Source: Phenylobacterium montanum (GTDB taxonomy: Bacteria; Pseudomonadota; Alphaproteobacteria; Caulobacterales; Caulobacteraceae). Taken from it: a DNA stretch of 64,000 bases. The position numbers and the translations under genes were made by a program. The stretch spans positions 5,364,501-5,428,500 of the forward strand of contig NZ_CP073078.1 of NCBI RefSeq assembly GCF_018135625.1. Reading direction: 5' to 3'. Of the stretch, positions 8,865 to 17,486 are shown piece by piece. The notes below the pieces were generated by a model that was not told where the DNA came from, did not search any database, and was given only the letters and a program-made list of their open reading frames with translations. Each line of letters begins with the position of its first letter. Positions within the stretch are counted from its first letter, which is position 1.

Positions 8865-9365
8865 CTATCGGACTTCTTGCCGACCCACCTGTTGCAATGA
8901 GGCCGTCATCCGCTTCACCACGGCGTCCCAGAACCTACTCTCCGCCACCGGATACTCCACGTAGAGCCGGGCGCTTCCCGACGGCGCATATCGGGCCAAG
9001 TAGTAGGTGACCTTGCTATTTCTGATGCAGGAATATGCGGCAAGTCGATCCTTCAGCGCGTAGTAGGAAGGCGGCCATGCAGTGCAGTCGGATCGCTTGA
9101 GGTTCATGTCACCCTTCGGGTCATTGCCGGGAAACCCCGGTCTATGCTCGGTCAGAGTAAGGAGCCTGATCCGAACCGCCCCTTTTTCGGCATCGAAAGC
9201 CAACCCATCCGGATCGGCTCTTGGCGTCAGAACGGAAACCGGGACTTCAATCGACGTCTCGTGTTGGTCGGTTACGCGGTTCCAAGTCACTGATGGAGAT
9301 TGAGCCGCGCTGGAAGTCGCGAAAAACGCGGTCGCGTAGATCAAGCCATGGTTTCGTCGCATCAT
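8865..9365 (-). CDS. Exported hypothetical protein
   Basis: A 166-residue protein with a short signal peptide (MMRRNHGLIYATAFFATSSAAQS). The mature part is about 140 residues with two cysteines (SDCTAW and YSCIRN) that could form a disulfide in the periplasm. I do not recognise the family. The base composition is less GC-rich than in neighbouring genes, suggesting transfer or relaxed constraint. It lies 82 bases downstream of the TIGR04222 gene on the same strand and may be co-transcribed with it. Confidence 0.6.
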   Translation of the reverse strand: MMRRNHGLIYATAFFATSSAAQSPSVTWNRVTDQHETSIEVPVSVLTPRADPDGLAFDAEKGAVRIRLLTLTEHRPGFPGNDPKGDMNLKRSDCTAWPPSYYALKDRLAAYSCIRNSKVTYYLARYAPSGSARLYVEYPVAESRFWDAVVKRMTASLQQVGRQEVR

Positions 9366-9447
9366 GCCCCCAATAGTTTGAAGTGACGGTAGCCGACGGA
9401 TCGCGCAACCAAAAGCAGCCACAGACGTAGGCTGACGCGGGCCGGCC

Positions 9448-10272
9448 CTAACTGCCACACCCCCCGCATCCCCCGCCGCATCCTCCACCGCCGCCACATC
9501 CTCCGCCGTCACCGCCCACCGCCTGACGCATCTTGGCGAAGGCGGCATAGGGCGTGCCGAAGAGGGCGCCGCCGCCGACCAGGGCCATGGCCAGCATCAA
9601 CTCGTCCGCTTCAGGCGCGCGGACGAGACGGCTGCTGGCGTCCTTGTGCCTGGCCACCGCCTCTCGTCCCGCGCGCCGAGCCAAGGGCGGTTTCAAAGCC
9701 AGGCTGACCGCCGCTATGAGCGTGAGCAGGGTGAACCCGACAATGAACCCCACCGGCCGCTCCCTCGCCATGCCTAACAGGATGCGGATCGCTCCAAGGA
9801 CCGTCAGCACCAGCAGCGGCGCCGCCGACGCCCAACCCCGCCTCAGGCGCGTCGGCGGATCGAAGGCGAGCCCTCGGACGACCAAGTCCGCGGCCACCGC
9901 TTCGAACGCAGAGGCCAGCCGTGCGCTGAGGTCAGCCACGCTGACGGGATCCTTCAGGCGCCGCGCATAGGCGGCCAGAGATGCAGGCGGCGGATCCGCC
10001 AGGGGCACGGGAAGCAACATGTTGCGCTTTTTGTCCAGCTTCAGCTGGCCGCTCTGCAGCAGCCCGACCGCCGCAGTGTCCGCGGCTCGCACCGCCCCGC
10101 CCGCCAGGTACGCCCAGCCGACGGGGTCCAGCCCCTGGGTGCGGGCTGGCGGAGGCGGAAAGACGCTCGGCGGCTCGCGCTGTCGCCACCAAAGCCCGAA
10201 CCCAAGACACGCGGCGAAGGCCAGTGCGTAGATCGCCAGAAACGGCCCAGCGGTCAGGTCATAGGGGTTCAT
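9448..10272 (-). CDS. TIGR04222-type membrane protein with Cys/Gly tail
   Basis: A 274-residue membrane protein starting MNPYDLTAGPFLAIYAL, with one membrane helix at about residues 8-26. A soluble stretch of about 120 residues contains LDPVGWAYLAGG, and is followed by two helices (about 150-190). After a basic loop comes a tail of almost pure glycine and cysteine with four cysteines near the C-terminus. This arrangement is the TIGR04222 family, widespread but of unknown function. It starts eight bases after the GRDP-like gene, so the two form an operon. The metal- or disulfide-forming role of the tail is inference. Confidence 0.8.
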   Translation of the reverse strand: MNPYDLTAGPFLAIYALAFAACLGFGLWWRQREPPSVFPPPPARTQGLDPVGWAYLAGGAVRAADTAAVGLLQSGQLKLDKKRNMLLPVPLADPPPASLAAYARRLKDPVSVADLSARLASAFEAVAADLVVRGLAFDPPTRLRRGWASAAPLLVLTVLGAIRILLGMARERPVGFIVGFTLLTLIAAVSLALKPPLARRAGREAVARHKDASSRLVRAPEADELMLAMALVGGGALFGTPYAAFAKMRQAVGGDGGGCGGGGGCGGGCGGCGS

Positions 10273-10280
10273 CGATAAGC

Positions 10281-10844
10281 TTACCTCCTGTGGATGTTTC
10301 GCCAAAAGCGCAGGCTCCAGAACCGGGGCAGGGTGAAGGCGCGATCCGCGTCCAGCCCCCGGTAGCGGGGCCGGCGTCGAAACCGTTCGCGCGCGCCGGG
10401 CCAATAGGTCTCTGGCGGCGGCCCGAACCAGCGCTCATAGGCGGCCAGGGTCGCGGCATAGCGGGCCAGGAAATAGGCGGCTTGCTGCGCCCCGCCGCGA
10501 CTGGGGTCGTGATGCAGGGGCGCGCCCAGCGCCTCGGCGCACCAGACGCCCCAATAGTCGCGGGTGAACAGCAGGTGCAGGTGCCAAACCTCGTCGACCT
10601 CGGCGCTGGGGGTCATGGGTGCGTCGGCGATTCCGCACAGGAAGGCGAAGCGGCGGTATTCTTCCACCGCGCCCCGCGCGAACTCCAGCGACCAGTCTTT
10701 TTCGCGCGCCAGCCGTCGTGTCAGGTCGTCGGCTTGCTCGGGCGCCTCGAAGGAATGGGTCTTAATCCGCCGCCACAGATCCGTCTGATCCGGCGTCCAG
10801 GCCCGGTGGTCGGCGGCGTGGGGCAGGGGCGTGTCGAGCGGCAT
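10281..10844 (-). CDS. GRDP-like (glycine-rich domain protein-like) conserved protein
   Basis: A 187-residue cytosolic protein recognisable by the core PSAEVDEVWHLHLLFTRDYW, the diagnostic histidine-containing motif of the plant GRDP-like family also found in bacteria, followed by HHDPSRGG and YERWFGPPPETYWP. The role is unknown in bacteria. The two histidines of WHLH and the later HH suggest a metal or nucleophile site, but no reaction has been assigned. It is the first gene of an operon with the TIGR04222 membrane protein; this pairing recurs in my knowledge of other genomes, though I cannot check frequency here. Confidence 0.75.
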   Translation of the reverse strand: MPLDTPLPHAADHRAWTPDQTDLWRRIKTHSFEAPEQADDLTRRLAREKDWSLEFARGAVEEYRRFAFLCGIADAPMTPSAEVDEVWHLHLLFTRDYWGVWCAEALGAPLHHDPSRGGAQQAAYFLARYAATLAAYERWFGPPPETYWPGARERFRRRPRYRGLDADRAFTLPRFWSLRFWRNIHRR

Positions 10845-10909
10845 CCGGTCTCGTCGAAAGCGTTAGCTCGATTATATCACACTCATTTTCGTCGCCACGC
10901 CGCCACCCC

Positions 10910-11788
10910 TCACGCGCCCACGACCTCCAGGCTGTCCATCACATAGGGCGCGTAGTGGAAGTCGCGGATGGCGGCGATCTCGCCTTGCCGCCAGTCGAGT
11001 TGCACGACGAACACCGGGCGGGCCGCCGGGTCGGCCAGGCGGCTGGCCATGAGCACTAGGCGGCCCTCGGCGAGACCCACCGCAAGGCGCCAAGGCTCGG
11101 CCTCGGCGTAGCGGGTGAAATAGACCGAGACGTTGTTGCGGCTGGCGAGCCGGGTCCGCGCCACCAGGTCCAGCCGCACGTCCTCGGCCAGGAGGGCCCG
11201 CAGGGCGTCGAAGTCGCGGGCGTTGAAGCGGTCGGCATAGGCGCGCAGGCGCTCGCGCTCGGCGGCGGGGATCGGGGCTGTGGGCTGCGGATCGTCCGCC
11301 CTGGCCTGCAAGGCGGTCCGGCCACGGTGCAGGGCGGCCTTCACCGCCGCGACCGAAAGCTCGAGAATCTCGGCCGTTTCCGCCAGCGAGTGGCCGAGCA
11401 CGTCCATCAGCACCACGCAGGAGCGCTGCGCCGGCGCCAGCCGCATCAGCGCGGCCAGGCTGGCCGTGGCCGCCACCCGGGCGTCGGCCAGGGCGGTGGC
11501 GTCGGCGATCTCGGCCATTTCCTCGCCCGGCCAGACCACCGCCTGGCGCTTTCGCTTGCGCAGGGCGTCCAGCGCGGCGTTGTGGGCGATGCGGAACAGC
11601 CAGCTTTCCGGCCGGGCGATCGGGCCGGCGGAGGGCAGGGCCTCGGCCGCCTTGGCCAGGGCGTCCTGCACCACGTCCTCGCCGTCGAAGGCCGAACCCA
11701 CCATGCGCGCGCAATAGCGGTGCAGGCGCGGCCGAAGTTCGGTCATCAGGCGCTCGACAGCTTCCGGCCCCAGGCTCCCGTCCGCCAT
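10910..11788 (-). CDS. ECF-type sigma factor with NTF2/SnoaL-like C-terminal domain
   Basis: A 292-residue sigma factor of RNA polymerase. Region 2 is seen in GEDVVQDALAKAAEAL and SWLFRIAHNAALDALRKRKR. Region 4 is seen in LAPAQRSCVVLMDVLGHSLAETAEIL with helix-turn-helix SVAAVKAALHRGRTAL. From about residue 175 an NTF2/SnoaL-like domain follows (YADRFNARDFDALRALLAEDVRLDLV). Such tails act as built-in regulators in ECF41-like groups, but the DGGGR and WLPEP motifs typical of ECF41 are absent here. No anti-sigma gene is adjacent. The ATG at 11788 is chosen because family similarity begins there. Confidence 0.88.
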   Translation of the reverse strand: MADGSLGPEAVERLMTELRPRLHRYCARMVGSAFDGEDVVQDALAKAAEALPSAGPIARPESWLFRIAHNAALDALRKRKRQAVVWPGEEMAEIADATALADARVAATASLAALMRLAPAQRSCVVLMDVLGHSLAETAEILELSVAAVKAALHRGRTALQARADDPQPTAPIPAAERERLRAYADRFNARDFDALRALLAEDVRLDLVARTRLASRNNVSVYFTRYAEAEPWRLAVGLAEGRLVLMASRLADPAARPVFVVQLDWRQGEIAAIRDFHYAPYVMDSLEVVGA

Positions 11789-11856
11789 GCGCGCGTTCCT
11801 TCGTTGCAGGGCCCGCGACGTGCGGGCGTCCCGCTCAACTGACGTCCGGCGCCGGC

Positions 11857-11901
11857 CGAAGGATTCGCCCGTGCGAAAAATTTCTTCGGCCGAATCCTTC
11901 G
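11857..11901. promoter_or_regulatory. Inverted repeat in the sigma-factor/ABM divergent region
   Basis: CGAAGGATTCG at 11857-11867 and CGAATCCTTCG at 11891-11901 are exact 11-base inverted arms separated by 23 bases, which include an AT-rich GAAAAATTTC patch. The position between divergent starts (11788 leftward, 11970 rightward) suggests a shared operator or twin sigma-recognition elements. No binding protein is known. Confidence 0.5.
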
Positions 11902-11969
11902 CCGTCTCGCCCGCGTCCTTGTGATCGCCGGCGCAGTTTCGCGCCCGCTGGCATCCGAGGAGCCGACCC

Positions 11970-12293
11970 ATGCAGAGAGTGACACTGGTGCGCTATCGCA
12001 CCAAGCCGGAGCGAACCGCCGAGAACGAGGCCCTGTCACGGGCGGTGTTCAAGGAACTACGCCAGCGGGCGCCGGGCCACGTGGCCTACGCCCTTTTCCG
12101 CAGCGGCGACGAGTTCGTCCACCTATTCGTCAATGCCCGCGAGCCCGATTCCGAGGTGCTGACCGGGCTCGCCAGCTTCAAGGCCTTTTCCGAGGGCGGG
12201 CCGGCGCGCTGGGAGACCCAGCCGGAGGTCATCCGGATGGATGTGGAGATGGTCGAGGCCTATGGCCTGGAGGCTCAGCCTCAGCCTGCCTGA
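11970..12293 (+). CDS. Small ABM-like (dimeric alpha-beta barrel) protein
   Basis: A 107-residue protein with the length and pattern of dimeric alpha-beta barrel proteins: an initial strand VTLVRYRTKPER, a long helix NEALSRAVFKELRQ, then strands HVAYALFRSGDEFVHLFV and a second helix SFKAFSEGGPARWE. These include antibiotic-biosynthesis monooxygenase-like and YCII-like proteins that handle small organic molecules. GAGGAG lies eight bases before the ATG. It is divergent from the ECF sigma factor and shares its control region, so it is a likely target. No catalytic residue can be assigned. Confidence 0.65.
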   Translation: MQRVTLVRYRTKPERTAENEALSRAVFKELRQRAPGHVAYALFRSGDEFVHLFVNAREPDSEVLTGLASFKAFSEGGPARWETQPEVIRMDVEMVEAYGLEAQPQPA

Positions 12294-12311
12294 GGTCTCC
12301 ACGCGTTCGTG

Positions 12312-12424
12312 GGTGGTTCGAGACGCGCCGCTTCGCAACGCTCCTCACCATGACTAGCTTTTCTGCAGTCCCCCAACCCAGTCATGGTGAGGGCTCGCGC
12401 AAGCGAGCGTCTCGAACCACGCAA
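12312..12424. repeat. Dispersed composite palindrome, copy 2
   Basis: The left arm GGTTCGAGACGCG (12314-12326) faces the right arm GCGTCTCGAACCACGC (12407-12422). The inner arms CTCCTCACCATGACT and AGTCATGGTGAGG flank a variable centre. A GCTCGCGCAAGCGAGC hairpin sits in the right half. It lies between the convergent ABM-like gene and the small membrane protein. The right flank CACGCAAAGGCG is shared with the copy at 27.1 kb. Confidence 0.85.
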
Positions 12425-12443
12425 AGGCGGCCCCGCGTCGCCC

Positions 12444-12719
12444 CTACAGCCGCCGCGAGATCAGCCAGAAGATGGCGAACACCACCGCGGCCGGGGCCGC
12501 ATAGGCGGCCATGAACAGCCAGGGGGAGTTCTCCGGGACCTGGGCGGCCAGCAGCGAGCCCGAACCCACGGCGATCAGGATGCCGAAGGCCGTGCCGACC
12601 ATGGCGATCACTTCGCGGGGAATGGCCCGCAAGGCCGGGCCGGGCTTGGGCTTCTGCGGCGCGGCCGAGGAGCTGCGCGGAAACGAGACGTGGGTGTGAT
12701 GTGAACTGACTGCAGCCAA
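12444..12719 (-). CDS. Small two-helix membrane protein
   Basis: A 91-residue protein with two membrane helices (EVIAMVGTAFGILIAVGSGSL and SPWLFMAAYAAPAAVVFAIF) ending in LISRRL. The N-terminal 35 residues are polar and proline-rich. No ATG fits; a TTG at 12719 preceded by GGGAG nine bases upstream is the best start, although the frame is open to an ATG at 12848. I do not recognise the family. The clean hydrophobic segments and basic end support a real membrane protein, but the call is tentative. Confidence 0.5.
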   Translation of the reverse strand: MAAVSSHHTHVSFPRSSSAAPQKPKPGPALRAIPREVIAMVGTAFGILIAVGSGSLLAAQVPENSPWLFMAAYAAPAAVVFAIFWLISRRL

Positions 12720-12871
12720 CTTGACGTGCTCCCTGGATACTCGCCGGCTCTTCGCCGATCGCGGCCCCGGTTCCCGGTGGTCCGCAGTACTCGCCGCCTG
12801 CAATGAGGCCGCAGCCCTGTCGTTTTGGCAAGCGCAAACAGCTCTCAATTCGGGTGGAGGTCACACCAGAA

Positions 12872-12903
12872 AATCAAAAGGCCGCGGATTGCTCCGCGGC
12901 CCC
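12872..12903 (-). terminator. Rho-independent terminator of glnA
   Basis: GGCCGCGGA at 12880-12888 and TCCGCGGCC at 12893-12901 form a perfect nine-base stem with a four-base loop. On the leftward transcript it is followed by UUUU and then GAUUUU. It lies about 30 bases after the glnA stop. Confidence 0.85.
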
Positions 12904-12932
12904 TGACTAGTGTCGGCTGAAGTGCGCCGATC

Positions 12933-14342
12933 TCAGCACTTGTAGTACATGTCGAACTCGACCGGGTGCGGGTGCAGTTGCAGCCGGGCGACTTCTTCCA
13001 TCTTCAGCTCGATATAGGCGTCGATGAATTCGTCGTCGAACACGCCGCCGGCCTTCAGGAACCCACGGTCCTTGTCCAGGGCGTCCAGGGCTTCGCGCAG
13101 GGAGCCGCAGACTTCCGGGATCTTCTTCTGCTCGCGGGGCGGCAGGTCGTAGAGGTTCTTGTCGGCCGGGCCGCCCGGATCGATCTTGTTGGCGATCCCG
13201 TCCAGGCCCGCCATCAGAAGCGCGGTGAAGGTCAGGTAGGGGTTGCCCATCGGGTCCGGGAAACGGACCTCGATGCGCTTGCCCTTGGGGCTGTCGGTGT
13301 GCGGGATGCGGATCGAGGCCGAGCGGTTGCGGGCCGAATAGGCCAGCTTCACCGGGGCTTCGTAGCCGGGCACCAGGCGCTTGTAGCTGTTGGTGGTCGA
13401 GTTGGAGAAGGCGTTGATCGCCTTGGCGTGCTTGATGATGCCGCCGATGTACCACAGGCACTGTTGCGACAGGCCCGCGTACTTGTCGCCGGCGAACAGC
13501 GGCTTGCCTTCGTTCCAGATCGACTGGTGCACGTGCATGCCCGAGCCGTTGTCGGCGAACATCGGCTTGGCCATGAAGGTGGCGGTCTTGCCGTAGGCGG
13601 CGGCCACGTTGTGCACCACGTACTTATAGAGCTGCAGGCGGTCGGCCATGGTGATCAGGTCGGAGAACTTCAGGCCCAGCTCGTGCTGCGCCGGCGCCAC
13701 TTCGTGGTGGTGCTTTTCCGGCTCCATGCCCAGCTCGCCCATCACCGACAGCATTTCGCCGCGCAGGTCCTGGGCGGAGTCGACCGGGTTGACCGGGAAA
13801 TAGCCGCCCTTCGGCCCCGGGCGATGGCCCATGTTGCCTTCGGGATAGGCCTTGTTGGTGTTGGCCGGCAGTTCGGTGGAGTCGAAGGAATAGCCGGTGT
13901 CGTGCGGGGCGGTGGACCAGCGCACGTCGTCGAAGATGAAGAACTCGGCTTCCGGGCCGAAGAACACGGTGTCGCCCACGCCGGCCGACTTCACGTAGTT
14001 CAGCGCCGCCTTGGCGATGGAGCGCGGGTCGCGGTTGTAGGGGGTGTTGGTGTCCGGGTTCAGCACGTCGCAGAACAGGAACAGGGTCTTCTGCTGGTAG
14101 AAGGGGTCGATATTGGCCGAGTTCAGGTCCGGACGTAGCTTCATGTCCGACTCGTTGATCGCCTTCCAGCCGGCGATCGAGGAGCCGTCGAACATGGTGC
14201 CGTCGGTCAGGAACTCTTCATCGACCAGGGCGGGATCGAAGGTGACGTGCTGCAGCTTGCCGCGCATGTCGGTGAAGCGGACATCGACGTATTCGATCTC
14301 CTCTTCCTTGATCTTGGCCAGGATTTCTTTTGCAGTCGCCAT
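12933..14342 (-). CDS. glnA: Glutamine synthetase type I
   Basis: A 469-residue enzyme condensing glutamate and ammonia to glutamine with ATP. The usual landmarks are present: [10 protein letters not shown] near 50-59, [13 protein letters not shown] at 127-139, [11 protein letters not shown] at 211-221, [16 protein letters not shown] at 259-274 and NRSASIRIP at 339-347. Tyr398 in NLYDLPP is the position adenylylated by GlnE in this class. The ATG at 14342 follows AAGGGGAA. It lies 37 bases downstream of glnB in the classic glnBA arrangement, so PII and its target are made together; a strong terminator ends the operon. Confidence 0.97.
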   Translation of the reverse strand: MATAKEILAKIKEEEIEYVDVRFTDMRGKLQHVTFDPALVDEEFLTDGTMFDGSSIAGWKAINESDMKLRPDLNSANIDPFYQQKTLFLFCDVLNPDTNTPYNRDPRSIAKAALNYVKSAGVGDTVFFGPEAEFFIFDDVRWSTAPHDTGYSFDSTELPANTNKAYPEGNMGHRPGPKGGYFPVNPVDSAQDLRGEMLSVMGELGMEPEKHHHEVAPAQHELGLKFSDLITMADRLQLYKYVVHNVAAAYGKTATFMAKPMFADNGSGMHVHQSIWNEGKPLFAGDKYAGLSQQCLWYIGGIIKHAKAINAFSNSTTNSYKRLVPGYEAPVKLAYSARNRSASIRIPHTDSPKGKRIEVRFPDPMGNPYLTFTALLMAGLDGIANKIDPGGPADKNLYDLPPREQKKIPEVCGSLREALDALDKDRGFLKAGGVFDDEFIDAYIELKMEEVARLQLHPHPVEFDMYYKC

Positions 14343-14379
14343 GCTCGTGGTTCCCCTTAGGTAGCAGGTGTATCGGTGG

Positions 14380-15100
<721 letters not shown>

Positions 15101-15673
15101 ATGTCCCGCCTCTACATGATCCGCCACGGAAAGCCTTCCTCGACCTGGGGCGACGAGGCCGCCGCAGATCCGGGCCTCGACGAGGCCGGCCGCGCCCAGG
15201 CGGAGGCCGCCGCCGACGCCCTGATGGCCTTGCCGGAAGGCGAGCGCCCAACCCGCGTCCTGTCCTCGCCCCTGCGCCGCTGCCGCGAAACCGCCCAGCC
15301 CTTCGCCGACCGCCTGGGCGTCGCGGTCGAGATCGACCCGAGGTTCGGCGAAATCCCCACCCCCGCAGCCCTCACCGAAGCCGAACGCGGCCCCTGGCTG
15401 CGCCAGGTGTTCACCGGCCGCTGGACCGAAGCCAAAGGCGACCTAGACTACGACGCCTGGCGGAGGGGGATCGCTTCAGCGCTAGCCGATTTCGGCGGCT
15501 GGGCCGTGTTCAGCCATTTCGTGGCGATCAACGCGGCGGTGACCACGCTGATGGGCAAGGAGGAGGTCCTGGCCTTCCGCCCGGACCACTGCGCAATCAC
15601 GGTGTTCGAGGTCGGGGCGGAGGGGCTGCGGCTGGTGGAGCTGGGGCCGGAGGCGCAGACGCAGGTGCTTTGA
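15101..15673 (+). CDS. Histidine phosphatase family protein
   Basis: A 190-residue member of the phosphoglycerate-mutase-like superfamily. The catalytic RHG motif is in LYMIRHGKPSS (residues 8-10). The second arginine is in VLSSPLRRCRETAQP, the acidic residue region is PRFGEI, and the second histidine is in FSHFVAIN. The substrate is not predictable; such proteins dephosphorylate small metabolites or phosphoproteins. The ATG at 15101 is used because the RHG motif must be close to the N-terminus; the frame is open further upstream without similarity. Confidence 0.88.
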   Translation: MSRLYMIRHGKPSSTWGDEAAADPGLDEAGRAQAEAAADALMALPEGERPTRVLSSPLRRCRETAQPFADRLGVAVEIDPRFGEIPTPAALTEAERGPWLRQVFTGRWTEAKGDLDYDAWRRGIASALADFGGWAVFSHFVAINAAVTTLMGKEEVLAFRPDHCAITVFEVGAEGLRLVELGPEAQTQVL

Positions 15674-15730
15674 GCGAGAGTCCGGTTACTGACCTGGGCT
15701 CAGAGGTGGAGAGCGACCCTGAGCGGAAGT

Positions 15731-16132
15731 TCAGCTCAGCATTGTCGCTTCGAATAGATCCAGGCCCCACCCAATGCCGCACGCCGCGAGGATAGCCATT
15801 TGGTCAGGGTCCAGCCAAACACCCTGCTGTTCGTCTGAGACATAGAAACCGCCGTAGATCGAAACACTTGCGGGCCTGACCGTCTTGGCTAGCTCCGCGA
15901 AGAGGTGTTCGCGCCCTTTGAGCTGACCGATCAACGTGGTGATTGCATTTGCATGCTCACGGCCATCGACGAGCGGATCTGCATGCAGCTCCAGATGCCA
16001 CATGTTGCAATCGTGCAGTCGCCCGCTTGGCCGGGGCTCTCCACGCCTTGCAACTGATGTTGGAGCCAGACCGAGGATGTCTGTGACCGCGTCTGGGTCA
16101 ACATCGAAGCGGGCAATTGTTAGAGTGAGCAT
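15731..16132 (-). CDS. DUF4279-type protein
   Basis: A 133-residue protein with the DUF4279 pattern: an initial strand LTLTIARFDVDPDAVTDILGLAP, then a Gly-Arg region and a MWHLELHAD strand, and a C-terminal VSIYGGFYVSDEQQGVWLDPDQM with a final helix. The function of the family is unknown, though genomic associations elsewhere point to immunity-like proteins in polymorphic toxin loci. No toxin gene is adjacent here. The DNA is slightly poorer in GC than its neighbours, consistent with acquisition. It lies 100 bases downstream of dinB on the same strand. Confidence 0.65.
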   Translation of the reverse strand: MLTLTIARFDVDPDAVTDILGLAPTSVARRGEPRPSGRLHDCNMWHLELHADPLVDGREHANAITTLIGQLKGREHLFAELAKTVRPASVSIYGGFYVSDEQQGVWLDPDQMAILAACGIGWGLDLFEATMLS

Positions 16133-16232
16133 GGCCGCGAGCTTGGCATTTCACGCCGCAACATCAAAGTCCGCTCCCCACCCATCTGACTCGTTCGCAG
16201 CGTCCGCTTTCCGAACCGGTTCTGCGCGGCTC

Positions 16233-17486
16233 CTACTCCCCCTTCAGCACCCGCCCCGTCACCACCGCCCCGGCGCCGAACTTGCCGCGCAGGGCGTCGA
16301 TGGCGGTTTCGCTCTTGCGGGCGCGGCGTTCGGTGTCGGCGAACAGGTCCAGACCCTCGGCGGCGTCCACGAAGTCGGACAGGCCTGCGCCGATCAGGCG
16401 GAAGGGGCCGGCGCCCACCTCGGCGGCCAGCATCTCGCGGGCCGTGGCGAACAGCACCTTGGCGGTCTGGGTGGGGGCGGGCAGGGTCCTTCGGCGCGAG
16501 ATGATCTGGAAGCCGGCGGTCTTCAGCTTCAGGCTGGCCACCCGGCCCGCCACGCCCTCGCGCCGGGCGGTGCGGGCGACCCGCTCGCACAGGGGCAGCA
16601 GCCGGTCTTCCAGCCGCTCCAGGCCCGACAGGTCCTCCATGAAGGTGGTCTCGGCGCTGATCGACTTGCGGGCCTGTTCGGGATCGACGATGCGGCTGTC
16701 CTCGCCGGCGGCCAGTTGCGACAGCCTCAGGCCATGCGAGCCCCAGCGGGCGGCGAGCGCCTTCGGCTCGGCCCGGGCGAGGTCGCCGACGGTGCGAAAC
16801 CCCTGCTTCTCCAGCGAGGCGGCCAGGGCCGGGCCGACGCCGGGAAGGATGCGCACCGGCTTTGTCGCCAGAAAGCTCTTGGCCTCCGCCGCGCCGATCA
16901 CCGAAAAGCCGCGCGGCTTGTCCAGATCCGAGGCGATCTTGGCCAGGAACTTGTTCGGGGCGAGGCCCACCGAGACGGTGATGCCCACTTCGCGTTCGAT
17001 CTCGGCCTGCAAGCGCGCCAGCACCCAGGCCGCCGGCCCGCCATGTAGCCGCTCGCAGCCGGACAGGTCCAGCCAGGCCTCGTCGAGCGACAACGGCTGA
17101 ACCAGGGGCGTCAGGGCCTCCAGCTTCTCCATGATCCGGCGGCTGTCGGCCTTGTACTTAGCGAAGTCGGGCTTCAGCACCACCGCCTGGGGGCACAGGC
17201 GCAGGGCCTGGAACATCGGCATGGCCGAGCGCACCCCATAGATGCGGGCGATGTAGCAGCAGGTCGAGACCACCCCCCGCTTGCCGCCGCCGACGATCAC
17301 CGGCTGGTCGCGCAGCTCGGGCCGGTCGCGCTTCTCCACCGAGGCGTAGAAGGCGTCGCAGTCCATGTGGGCGATAGCGAGCCGGTCCAGCTCGTCGTGG
17401 ACCACCCGGCGGTGCGAGCCGCAACGGGCGCAGCGGCCGGCCGGGCTCTGGTCCCGGGTCAGGCAGTCGCGGCAGAGCCCGCTCAC
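16233..17486 (-). CDS. dinB: DNA polymerase IV with N-terminal zinc-ribbon-like segment
   Basis: A 417-residue Y-family translesion polymerase. IAHMDCDAFYASVEKRD carries the first catalytic aspartates, followed by GGGKRGVVSTCCYIAR, the SLDEAWLDLSG catalytic loop and the helix-hairpin-helix region around RILPGVGPALAASLEKQGF. I start it at the GTG at 17486, giving VSGLCRDCLTRD; this overlaps the ROK gene stop by four bases and includes two CxxC pairs (Cys5/Cys8 and Cys19/Cys22) before the polymerase core. Such a zinc-ribbon extension is typical of Caulobacter-type DinB. It is the last gene of a coupled three-gene operon. Confidence 0.92.
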   Translation of the reverse strand: MSGLCRDCLTRDQSPAGRCARCGSHRRVVHDELDRLAIAHMDCDAFYASVEKRDRPELRDQPVIVGGGKRGVVSTCCYIARIYGVRSAMPMFQALRLCPQAVVLKPDFAKYKADSRRIMEKLEALTPLVQPLSLDEAWLDLSGCERLHGGPAAWVLARLQAEIEREVGITVSVGLAPNKFLAKIASDLDKPRGFSVIGAAEAKSFLATKPVRILPGVGPALAASLEKQGFRTVGDLARAEPKALAARWGSHGLRLSQLAAGEDSRIVDPEQARKSISAETTFMEDLSGLERLEDRLLPLCERVARTARREGVAGRVASLKLKTAGFQIISRRRTLPAPTQTAKVLFATAREMLAAEVGAGPFRLIGAGLSDFVDAAEGLDLFADTERRARKSETAIDALRGKFGAGAVVTGRVLKGE

